A DNA stretch of 64,000 bases from Undaria pinnatifida (Eukaryota > Sar > Phaeophyceae > Laminariales > Alariaceae), in the NCBI GenBank assembly GCA_012845835.1, contig JABAKD010000023.1:19764691-19828690 (forward strand), written 5' to 3'. The position numbers and the translations under genes are program-made. Of the stretch, positions 33,901-46,700 are shown one piece after another (positions within the stretch are counted from its first letter, which is position 1; each line of letters begins with the position of its first letter). The notes below the pieces were generated by a model. The model saw only the letters and a list, made by a program, of their open reading frames with translations. It had not been told where the DNA came from and did no database searches.

Positions 33901-36900
33901 TGGTAATTACAACATGCATACTTTTGTGACATCATTTCATCCATATTACAGCTGTTCATACACCAAGTTTGAATCTGCTTCTTCATTCGTATTTAGATTA
34001 TCTGAGTGACATGGTTACATCCATATTGCCGCTGTTCATGCACATTTCTGAATATGGCACACCATTCGTGGTTACTCTTTTAAGTGCCAAGTTCGTCTAG
34101 GTACTGACTTCTCATCAAGGGGGCGTATTGCAAAAGGGACTCTGCAGTCCACTAGTAATTACTTGATTCGTAGTCACTACCTTGAGTGCACTAACTTTCG
34201 TATTCTAGATGTGGAGAGATACAAAATACGGCGAAGCTCGGATTGTCACTTCCCGTCGGTGTATCGTATATTCAGCTCACCACCATACGTATCGGTGAAC
34301 ACTGAAGGGAATACTGCAAGGAATTTTGCAGTAAGATGGTCTGTCCGTCAGTGCGACAACTCGTCGAGTACATCTGCCCGTAGCGTGGGCATTGTGCCGT
34401 AAGGATCACGTAACGGCCAGCCCCAACTCGATTATTCCTTACTTCTCCACGCCTTCTATCTTCATGGCTTCATGGCTTTCACTTTTTGGCCACATAAGCG
34501 CCAATTTCTAAACCATCTTCTCTTTCTCTTCTCATCACAACCGATCGTGAAACACACTGCGGTACCACCTCTGCAGCTGATAACACTGAGTCAGAGCCTC
34601 GATTCGCATCATTGCAAAACCGGGGACAGTAGGTAGTCAGAAACCTGAAATCCTTCTAGCTTCGCACCTCGTTTTGGTGTGGATAACTATTTGGAAGTAG
34701 TGTGGGATGATTGTTACAGTAGTAAGAGCGTGAATTTGATATTAGCGGCCACGGGTGAATTTTTTTCAGAACTCTGTGTAAAGCGAGTTTCAATATTCCG
34801 ACGGCGACAAAAAATAGGGGTTCCTTGCCAACCTCGCGTGCCCGAATCTCCATGTCCCGTCTGACGACCGAAATCTCCCTGAAAGCAAAAGTCGAGGAGT
34901 GGTCGAGTTCTTTATGGTCACGGAGATTCCCTAAAAATCGTCTTGCCACGTATTTTGTCACGTGGGAGGAAACACTAACAGGGGCGTTTCGCTGAAATAC
35001 ATAAGACTTGAATAAAGAGTCCAGAAAGTTATCAGCAAGATCCACTTTTCTCGGATCGAAAAAGTAGATATTTTTTCAATAGCTTCTTCGCCCTTTTGGC
35101 CCCTTTTTGAACCCGATACATGACTACCTTAAACGGCGACAACTTTCCCCCGTCCAAAGTTTTTTCGTACGTACGCATAGTATTTTAAAAAATGCGCGAA
35201 AACCCAGAAAACCCTGGAGAAAACCCTAGTTTTGGCCTCTTTTTGAACCCGATAGATGACTACCTCAAACGGCAACAACTTTTTCCCGTCGAAAGACTTT
35301 TTGTACGTACGCAAAGTTTTTCAAAAGATGCGCGAAGACCCAGAAAACCCTAGAAAAAACCCTAAAACCTTAGCTGGGTTAGTTTTTCAAAAGATGCGCG
35401 AAAACCCAGTAAACCCTAGAGAAAACCCTAAAACCGTAGCTGGGTTAGATTTTTCGTACGTACGCATAGTTTTTCAAAAGATATGCGAAAACCCAGGAAA
35501 CCCTAGAGAAAACCCTAAAACCCTAGCTGGGTTAGTTTTTCAAAATATGCGCGAAAACCCAGAAAACCCTAGAGGAAACTCTAAAACCCTAGCTGGGTTA
35601 TTGTCGAAGTCGTTTGCTCGTACGTACTGTAGCCATCGTAGTGCATACCAACTCGCAAACGTATCAAATCGTGGATCTTGGAGCAAAATCTCCATGTTTT
35701 GGTGATGCTGGTTGGCATCTTTGAATTCATGAAATCACCTCGTGAGCCATTTCTGGTTGCCTACGACTGCTTCCCGCTGCACCCGACGTCCTCGCACACC
35801 TCGTCGTGAACGTGTCTCAATTTCACGGGCTATGGTTTCTTGTGAGGAGATGTACGTGTCCCCACGTGAAGTGCACACGTTCAGTTAGGGGTTGTTTTTC
35901 TTGTCTCATTCTGTGTCTCCTGCATTTCGACGATTTTCGACAACTGTAGCACCCCAAAGTCAAGGTGCAGGCCTCCGCTCGAAACGCTCCACGGCCAATT
36001 TGAAAAAAATAACACGCTGCTGTGGATGCAACACTATGCATGAAGACGCGTGTCTGATGAGGCACCCGGCGGTCGAAGCTCGATATGCAGCGTGTTAAAA
36101 GTGCGGCATAATTGACTGCACTAAAAATACAATCTAGAGGTTACACAATGAACCGGAACCCCGGGGATGGGGGGTGGTATAGGATCCTCCGCGGCCTTAA
36201 CTCTGTTTTCCACCAACGCACACAGTCGACTACGGTTACAAAACATCCACCAGCGCGAATTGCCAGCGAGAGCTACAGTATCTTCGACAGTGATAGGTTA
36301 CTATGATTCACCTCAACGTTATTCATGCTGTTCTTGTCCTTGTAAGACATCACAGCAGCGGGGGACAGGAGACAGTTGAAGGTATCCTGGTCGTGGGGAA
36401 ATAGCGGACAAAGCTGCAGCGGTGGGGTGGAGGAAAGGGGGTAGGGGGGGGCGGGGGGGGGGGGGGGGCGGGTTGTTGACAGACAAGTGCACCATTTAGT
36501 ACGTACTGTAGGCAGTTTTTTCTTTTTGGGGGAGGGGAGGGTCCGATTATTAGTCTACGCGCAACGATTTTTGGCTATGCGTACTGAAGGAGGGTGGGTC
36601 ATGTAAAACATTGAACACACTTGGTACATGGGTCCATTCTTTCACTGCTGAAGACACTTAGTATTTGGATCCTTTCTTTCACTGCTGCACATATATTGGA
36701 AACCAAATTCTAGGTAATATGCCCCCGAAAACGTCGACACAGTTTAAAAAAGGACGAACCCATGTACTTTCTGCTCCGTGTGTTATTCGTGTAATCATGG
36801 CTTTCACAGTTAGATGCGCGCGTAAGGTGTTTAACGGACACACAAAAAATGGGATGGTGAAATTCAAGACATGCACAACAAAATGATCAACCAAGAGACC

Positions 36901-39900
36901 TAAACTTGGAAAAGAAGTCCGATCATCAGTTCAGGCTCAAAACAACTTCAATTTGAAGTACACTAGAATACGTCAAAAGATCGGAAAATGCGGGTGATAC
37001 CGTACGAATCAACCTCCAAACTTCGGGAAATGTCTTAACGTCGTTGTTTATTTCAAAATGTGTTCCATGCCCTCGGTGGACCCTGTTTCAACCGGAAAAG
37101 TGACGATTTCAATTGTTTTCGATCACTTTGCAAAGAAAATGCATAATTTGCGATATCAATACAAAACAAAATACACAAAATACGCACTAGCTGTGTTGTT
37201 TAGCCGCGTCACAAAACATACCCGCACCCCAATACGACTGGTAAATGTGGAGAACAAGGGCGTCCACGATTGTATAATCACATAATATGGCCAACAACCG
37301 AGGTAGGACGCCGAAGACGAAAAAAACGAGGCGAGCGGCTCTAAACAAAGCTAGATATGAGCTCGTTATTCGGAAGGGAAGGTCGTTCACCAAAAGGGGG
37401 GTGGGATGATCAGGCGCGCTGAGTTTTCCGCTCAGCGTGGTGACTATCAAGCGTTGTAGCGAGTCAACAACGACACGACGCGAGCCAGTGGAGCGGCCAT
37501 TACTCAATGAGCTGAAGAAATCGAAGCTCGACGATCATCCGAACAATCGCCGAACAGCGCAAACGATCATCGGAGAGGGGCGAGTGGCCGGGGAAATATT
37601 AAAAAAATGAAAATACACTCCAGCTGTGAGATCGAAGATTTCGTCGAAACTCATCTTTGCAAGCTGTGTGTGATACTCCGATCGCGCGCATTACGAGTTG
37701 TGTGCCCTCATCAAGGATATAGGTCGGCGACTCCCCTTACAACTACAGTGTAGCTATCAGGGTCAACAGGATGATTTTAGTCAGTCTGTGCGCGGAAACT
37801 ATAAAACCCGTTTCTGAGGGGGAAAAAATCTGACTGCTGTGAAGGGAAATGTATCCTTTTATCAAGTGAATCTTGTAAGTCGAATAACCGGTGAGGGGGG
37901 TGGGGCGGAGTTTTGAAGGACGTGGGGGGCTGGTTTTGATCAAAAGCGAGCGGGTTTGGAGGGGGGGGGGGGGGGGAAAGGGGGCAATTTGTGCATGTAA
38001 GCTATAAATCCTTTCGAGGGGATAAAAATGACGGTTTTGGCACCAATTTATTATTGGGGGGGGGGGCGTGTGGGGCAGCTCAATATGTGCCTGGAAACTA
38101 TACATCATTTTGAGGGGATAAATGTGACGGTTTTGGAAATAATGCATCAGTTTATCATATATATCCTGGGGTAAGTCGTACAATCAGTGAGCGAAGAGAG
38201 GGTGGAGTGTTCGAGGGGGTGGGGGCGGGATGGGTTGGGGGGGAGGTGGGGGGTGGGGGCGGGGGGGGGGGCGAGGGGGGGGGGGGGGGGGGGGGGGGGG
38301 GAGGAAGGGCTTTAGGTGAGGGGTTCGTTATACGTGTGGTGCTAGGTCTAGGCGATGGTGCGGGTGATGGGGAAGAAGGGGGCGTTCGAGGCGGGGGGGG
38401 GGGGGGGACAGCGGCATGGATGGCTCTCGAAAGATAATGAGGTGATATCCTGTGCGTGAAGTGTTTATTAATGTGGCGGATTTCGATATTTGGTGGGGCG
38501 TTTGAGTAAGAAAGAGCAAGAGGGGGGGGGGGGGGGGGTGGGGGGGGGGAAGATTTTTTAGGAGGTTTAGGTCACAAATAATATTCAAATACACTTCGGC
38601 TGTGATATCAAAGATATGTAGCAGCTTGTGATACGCGTGGTGCTAGGTCTAGGCGATCGTGCACGTGGTTGGAAAAGAGGGGGCGTTGGAGGAGGGGGGG
38701 GGAAGAATTGAAAACTACGTCATGGACGGTCAGAAAGATAATGACGTGATATCAACTGCGTATAGGTGTTTATTACTCAGGCCGATTTTGATTGTGAGTG
38801 GGGCGTTTGGACAAACTAGGCGGAAGGGGGGGGGAATCGGGGGACGGGGGGCCGGGGGGGGAGGGTTGGGTTTTTTTAAGAACAATAGGGGTCAGTGGAG
38901 GGGGAGGGGAGGGGGGGGGGGGGGGGGGCGGGGGGCGGGACATTTCAATATGTGCGCGGAAACTATAAATCCTCAAAGGGGACAAACCTGACGATTGAAG
39001 CAATAAGACATCCCTTTATATAATCTGGATTGTAATGTTTACTATTCTAGAAGGTTTGATGTTAGATGCAGCATGCAACCCAGTGTTCAAGTGTGGTAAA
39101 TAACGTGTTAAATCTTCATAATTTGTTGTTGTATGATACATGGATCGAAAGCTAGAATATTTTATAGAATATTTGTAGGTACCATTATTTTCTGACATCG
39201 CTAATTATAACAAAGAGATACGTATTGTCAAATACAACAGGCGAGGTGATGTGGTCATGCACTGTTTGTCACCATCATCATACAGTTACCATTATTTTCT
39301 GACATCGCTAATTATACGAAAGAGATACGTATTGCCAAATACAGCATGCGAGGTGATGCATGTGGCCATGTACTGTCTCCGCCATTGAGCATTAGAGGGA
39401 GGGATGCGAATCGTCAGTTTTGAAGGAACGCTTGGTATACATGTGCTCAATTACGTTACCTCGTTTATCATACTTGGTATACACGCGCTCAATTACGTTA
39501 CCTCGTTAGTAATACTTCGCTTGGCATAGGTTGGGAGGCGATCATGCAGACGGTATGCACGAAATACCCTACGTAATGGGTTGGTAAGGTTGTTTACCGC
39601 AATATTAACACATCTGCCTGTGCTTCCTTTTCCAAATTATTTTTGTCCCAAATAAATGTACGATTTCACGCCTATGATTTTACCTTGTCGATGTGGGACT
39701 CTGCGGTCGTCAATTTCAAGTCAGAGGTACGTCCTGCAAATACATCAGGCGAGGTGGGTATGTGATGTCATATATATGCGATGTCATCACTATTGATCGC
39801 GAGGGTGATTTTACTTCGTGAGGTAAATGGCACTGTGTTTCGTAGAGGTCGTCTCAGGAGGGTATGCGATGGGTCGGCAGTGTGGGAAATATGTGGCAGC

Positions 39901-40714
39901 AGAATTGGCCGAGGAATTAGAGCGTAGGCAGCGCGCTGAAGCGGAAACGTGACAAGCCCAAGCAGCACTGGAAGTCGAGCCGGAAGGGAGGAGGGCGGAT
40001 CACGCACGACGAGTGGCCAATCTGGACAAGATGAAAGTTTGTCGTTGGTGGTGGGCGGGATGGACACAGAGAGGAATGACCTCGTGTCGACTATTTTAAA
40101 AGGAGCTACGGGAGGCCAGCCCTCTTTAAGGAAAGAGGGACAGCTGGGCATGTTTCTCAAAAAGCAGGTTGGCTGACGAGGGATGCAGGTCGATCAGACG
40201 GAGAGATGGAAACCGCGAAAAAGTGGAAGGCCATGCATCGATCGGTCAACATAACTTTGAAACAGGTGAGAAGCAGGAGCAGGAGCATCAGCACTCGTCC
40301 TCATTTTGCATCGTCGTCTACGCTCGGCGCCACCACGGCCGATCGTTTTTCCATTCCATATTTAATATATGCAAATAGCATGCCGTGCCGCGTATACTTT
40401 TTTTACGTGTACAAGAGGGAAGAGGATCTTCGCCGGCGGCCTAGTGAGGGCCGCAGACGAAGCTAATGCACGCAGGTAACCGTAGTAAGCGGCAGTTTTC
40501 GATGCCAAGGGACCGTTACAGACGCTCGACGAACCCCCGACGGAATGACCGATCGTCGGAAGGAAGACTAATGAGGTGTACGAGGTTCGACGCCTGGCTG
40601 GGGATCGGTTGATGGATATCGTTACATAGTTATAGTTGTAGCTGTAGTTGTAGTTTTAGTTTTAGTTGTTGTAGATGTAGTAGGTGTAGCAGTAGCAGCA
40701 GCAGCAGATTGAGT

Positions 40715-40747
<33 letters not shown>

Positions 40748-43700
40748 CCCCAACTCCTCTTTTTCACCCCCGGCTACCCGGTTGTTGTTTCTGTAATATA
40801 TAACTCCGCCCTCCCCTCACCAGTTATACGACTTACAGGATATACTTGATAAACTGGTGCATTTCCTTCTACAGCTGTCAGATTTCGGCCCTCTCAAAAA
40901 CGAGATTTATAGCTTCCGCGCACCTATTGGTTAACATCACCCTGTTGACCCTGGTACAAGCTACACTGTAGTTCCAAGGGGCGTCTGCCGACCTATATCC
41001 ATAATGAGGACACACACCCAGTAATGCGCACGATCGGAGTATCACACACAGCTTGCAAAGGAAAATTTCGACGAAAGCTTCGATATCACAGCTGGTGTGT
41101 ATCTAATTTTTTATAACAAATTGAAGCCAATAACCGGGGGGGAGAATGGACGACAGCTGCGACTACGGTTTGTCTGTAAGGTGGAAATTAACAGTGTGCA
41201 AAAAGAGCAGTAGTAGTGCCTTTTCGGATAGCAAATAATGTCGCAGCAGCTGTATACTGGGGCTAAGCATAGAAAGGACAATAGTTAAACCGCTTAAAAC
41301 TAATACCAGTGCAGCACCTTTTGACAAACGGTGCAAAAAAAAGCTATTTTTGTTTCGTCTTTCTCCAGGTAGAAAATCTTCATCAAACGTAAATAATAAA
41401 AAGCTGAAAAAACACCAGTAATAACAAAAAAAGCTATAATATAGAAAGACGAAGCCGGTCGCCCCGGTGGCGTATCAGGTTATCCTCGAGCCTGGTATAG
41501 GTCAGTTTCGTGAGTTCGAACCCCCCCGAGTGCATGCTCGTATAAATTCGTGGGGAATTTTTCTTGTGCATAAATTGATTCGCAGAAAGCGCGAGAGCGT
41601 GATTTAGCAAACTCGATGAAAAATCGACAAGCAGTGGGATTGCTGACCCCTATGCGCGATAAAAAACGAAGGCAAGAACCGGGGGGGGAGAAGGGACGAC
41701 ACCTGTGACCACGGCTTGTCCAGAAGCTGGAAAGTAAATGTGTGTGGAAAAAAAAAAAAAAAAAAAGGTGTTGACATACCTGGTATATCCGATATTCGTG
41801 ACACTACGCTGACTCTGAGCATTCAATTTTGCGTAACGGTCTGAACGCGACATCAAAACCCCGGATCTGAGTTACTACTGGGAAGAAGGGCAAGAGTAGT
41901 GCGAGGATAGTAAATGGGATGGAATAAAAAAATAAATAGGTGTTGACGTGTTGACGTCGCATACGACATTTTGTACATAACAGAGACGCTGTATATTCAT
42001 TCGAACCCCAAACGAAAATCCTATGATAGCGAAATTCTACAATGTTCATTCGAACCCCGAACGAACCCTCGTATTATAACGAAATTTCAAAAATCGACGC
42101 GAGTTGACGAGGGAAGAAAATGCTGGATTCTTCTCGCGAAAAAAATGAAGCCAAGTACCGTAGTGGAGAGGGGGTGTAGAAGGGCCGGCTATGTGACTCC
42201 GGATCTAAGTTGCTACTGGGAGGGAGGGCGAGAGTATAGTGCGACGATTAAAAATGGGATGGAAAAAACATTTGCCGCAGCAGCTATTAACAATACAGAA
42301 TATCAGATAGTAGGCTAAAAAGGATCAACTGCTGAGACCGCCTAGCAGCGTGGGTAGGTACAATTCGACCCGAGTCGCCGAGAGAAGGAAATGCTGAATT
42401 ATTCTCGGGAAAAAAAGAAAGGTACCACCGTAGTAAGGGGGGGGGAGAAGGGCTCGGTATGTGACTCCGAATCTGAGTTACTACTGTGAGGGAGGGCGAG
42501 AATATAGCGCGAGAAAAAAAATGTGATGGAAAAAATATTTAGCCGCAGCAGCTATTATTATCACAGCAGATAAAAAAGGATCGACTGCTGAGGCCGCCTA
42601 GCAGGGTGGGTACGTACAATCCGACGTGAGTCGACGAGGGACTAAAATGCTGAATTCTTCTCGCGATAAAAACGAAGGTACGTACCGTAGTGGGGAGGGG
42701 GAAGAGACCCGCCATGTGATCCCGGTTCTGAGTTACTACTGGGAGGGAGGGCGAGAGTAGTGCGAGGATAAAAAATCGGATGGAAAAAATGTTGCGGCAC
42801 CTATTATTATAGAATACCAGGTAGCATGTAAAAACGGATTAACTGCTGGGGCCATTTCTTACACAGTCGGATTCCGCCAGTCCAAAACGGCCCTTTTCGA
42901 CTGGACTTTTTTTCGACTGGATTCTTCTGGTCCTTCTTCTTATCGTCAGTCGAGTCGATTTCATAGTTTTTGTGCTCTTCCTAGAGGCGGGTGGTGTAAG
43001 GGAGTACTGCTGTATGGCGCTCGAAACTCGGTTGGCAGCTCTGTGCGTCACGCGTTCCTCGCGAGCAACGCGTTTTCACGCGCGACGAACCTTCGTCCAA
43101 GCGGGTTGGTGGCGTTGGGCTCAGCCGAAAGCTGCCAAAGCCACGTTCGTGTCGTTGCACTCAGCCGAGAGCCGCCAAAGCTACAGCAGGCGTAGCCGTT
43201 GTTGGCAAAATGGCATCGATAACGCGCGCTACTGCTGTCGTGTGATACATGCTGCTGGCGAGCAAAGCTAGGAGTGCGCCACGCTGACTTGCGGCGAGAA
43301 GCAACAGCTGTGATAGTCAAGGCAGCGTCGGCGTTGTTGTATGATACTGCTGTGTGGTACCTGGTGTGTGTGTGGGCGTGTGGATGTGTGTTTAGTGGTA
43401 AGATGAGCGATGCGATGGGTTCAAAAAACGGGTGTAAAACTTTTTCGACTGAGTTTTTCGACTGACAGATCCAGTCGAAAAAGTTGAGTTTTTCGACTGG
43501 ATCCCCCAGTCGGAAAACTCAGTCGAAAAAAGTTGAGTCGAAAAAGCCTTTTTTCGACTGTGTAAGAAAGCACGATTTGGGCTTCAGTCGAAAACAGCCG
43601 TTTTTGACTGACAAACCCGGCTGTATAAGAAATGGCCTGAGACCGCCTAACAGCGTGGGTAGGTACAATTCGACGCGAGTCGACGAGGGAAGACATTGCT

Positions 43701-46700
43701 GATTTTGCTCGCGATGAAAACGAAGGCACATACCCTTAGTGGGGAGGGGGAAGAAGGGCCGGCTATATGCCCCCGGATCCAAGTTACTACTGGGAGGGAG
43801 GGCGAGAGACTTATTATGAGTGCGAGGATAAATGAATGGGATAGGAAGAAAAAAAAAAGTAGTTGTTGACATCGCATACGTATTGCACGTAACAGAGACG
43901 CCATATGTTAACTCGAAAGCCGAACGAATTATAGCGAAATTCCGTGCATGTACCTTCTTCATCAGATCGTTCACAGCCAGGACACATAAAAGTGATCCGA
44001 GAAGTTGGGCGTCTGAGAAGCAAGAAGCTCTCAGAGCGAAGAAAGACCAAAGTGCGAGCCAGGCAGTCTCTGAGCTGACAACATTATGCTATGTATTTAG
44101 CATATCTGGTACTTAATATGCATGTATTACGAGTAACACGAGCCGAGGTTTTCGGCATATATATTTTGCTTAGACTGGGTATAGACGAGCTCTGCTATAG
44201 TTGCTAAAATAGCTTTGTATATGCCTGCTCTTCCTGTTTGTCTCCCGAAAACCTGCCAGTGGTGCCAAGCATTCTTCCCAAGAGGGCTGTACCGACTCGC
44301 GCGACCGCGGGCCCGGTGGTATCAGCTCCGACGGTAGAAAAAACTCGAAAATAAAAAATTCGATCAAACCGAAAATCGGCAATTCAAAATTCGGGACCCC
44401 CCCAAACCGGAATATACTCAAAAACGCCGTCCATACTGCTGTATTAGTCACCGCTTCACATCCGTCTTCAGCCGCAGCGCCTTGAGATTTTTTCGCAGCA
44501 CGGCCGTCGCGCCATCAAACACGCGCGACACCGGCTCCCAGGTGCTCTTCGCCTCCTCCGGCCCTTCCCAGGCCACCTTGACGACAAACTCGTCACTACC
44601 GAGCGACAGTCGGGGCACGACTCTGCCGCACTCCACCGCAGGCGATTACGTTCCGGTGGGGGATTCGCCCGCACCACCCTTGCCCCTAAATGAAACCGGA
44701 CCGCCCTAGGATTTTTGCGTGCAGGTGGGTCACCCGACAACGCCCGACATAACAAGTCAAAGTGCGTGCGAAAAACGATATCGCGCAGCGTCTGGGCACA
44801 TTCCGGCGGGGAGTCAAGGTCAGCAGCGTTATCGACAGCCGTCTCCAACACGCCCGCACGATCCCGCATTTCCACCTCGGAATCCTGGAATGTCATGGGC
44901 CGTTGAGACGGCAGCGTCAGTGTGACCTCATCGTCCACTTCGCCTGGCGCGTCGCCACCCGGCACGAACGCTGTGACAGCCATCGCAGCTCGCAGCACAG
45001 CACCATCGTTGGGCTCGTCCACAGAACGAGCTGTAAGCTCCACCCCAGCACCTTCTTGACGCCCTTGTGCCCTCAGCACAATGGCCTTGAGCTGCGCCAT
45101 GTTGTCGATGCCAAGTTTCTCTCATAGCGTCTTCTGCCCGATGATAACCACATCGCCTCCCCCAGGGAGCACGATAAACGGCATGGTAAATCGGACTGGT
45201 CCCGATGTTATTTCGATCGTTAAGAGAAGCGGACACGATTGCGTCTCAACATCACACTCCTGGCCCAACGACGTCACCACACGCGCATGCCCAACCAACG
45301 CCTGCGTTAACGCGGTTTGCGTCATCCCCACCTGTCCTCGCAGGGCCTGTACCAGCTCCTCCGACATTGCTGTGATGCTTGAACCAGAATCCGTGAGCAC
45401 CTTTACCTCAGCAGCCGCCGAAGCACCGGGAACCGCAAGACGCCCCCCGAGATGCTGAATCAGCACCTCCACACGAGGTTCGTTCTCTACCGAATTCACA
45501 ATGGTCTGACCGCATCTGCCAGGCGGTACGACCGCGACACGTGCGGAATAAATGGTGCCGGAATCTCCACGCCATTGCTGTGACGCGGTTGCCGCCGGCT
45601 GCACCGGAACGGTGTGAAGAACTGGTGCTGCATTCTGTGGCCGAGCGCTTTGGGAAACCTGGTCCTGCACCGTCTCGGTGAGCCCGTTATGCACTGGCGC
45701 CATCTTCTCCCGCGGCACGCGCATGTACACGTAGTCTTCGTCATTCAGTGTAAACGCTTCAGGCGCAGGTTAGGTCTTCGTAACCACCGCTTTTGAGGCG
45801 GTCTGGTATCCACGAGCTAAAGGGGTGGCAGACACAAAGGTCGTCCCAGTTGTCTTGCTCCGGGTATGTTGAGCGGGACCGTTGGAGGACTGCTGCTGCA
45901 GTGTGGGGGTCTAGCCGTGGCTCTGGTCATGGGCGCCTTTCCCCGCCTTACCCTGCTGGCTTTGGGGGCAGTCCCACGGCTTGTGTCCCTGCTTGCCACC
46001 TACGAAACATTCGTTGTTGCCGTAACGACGATTCCGCTCCGCTTTCACGACACTACGCGAAACAGTCTTGTAACGCGCAAGGGCTCGAATCGGCAGCCAG
46101 GGTATGACTTGGAGGCGCTACATAAAAGACGCTATGTACTCTTCCCCATCAACGAAAATCAGCCCCACCTCCGCTGCTGTGTGACTGCTGACTTCAAAAC
46201 AGGAGGTGTGGCGTGCGAGCTAGCATTCATCATTGGCTTCATCGGCGGCACCATCAGGGCCATGTGTACGCCAGGTAGGGACGAGGACCTCCAGCGCGAG
46301 TGTTATGATGGACATCATCAAATGCATGGGCTGGCGTGGCAGTCCGTCGTGTTTGCGGACGGGATCATAGGAGACGTTCACGTCGAGACCGGTCGACGCC
46401 ATGACTCGTACCTCCTGTCCCAAAGCAACTCAACGACCGGTTTGCAGCAGTGCAAAAGGGGTATCCCATGCAATGCAACGTCTACGGTGATGCCGCGTAT
46501 CCCATCATGTCTAACATCGACCGCGGATCAGAGGCGCAATCCTCAACCCCGCTCAAAAGTCGTACAGCAAAAGTCTTTCGAAGGTCAGGATTTGTGTTGA
46601 GTGGATGTTCGGGAAGGTGGTCAAACAGTTCAGGTTCTTTGACAACTGGGCGAACCGAAAACTCCTGTTGAAGCCCGTCGGCAAATACTATGGGCTGGCG

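Noticed and set aside
38200..38440. glycine-rich protein in the poly-G region
   Set aside because: Homopolymer artefact.
41455..41535. functional tRNA gene
   Set aside because: Box-like words are present, but the T-stem and acceptor stem do not pair.
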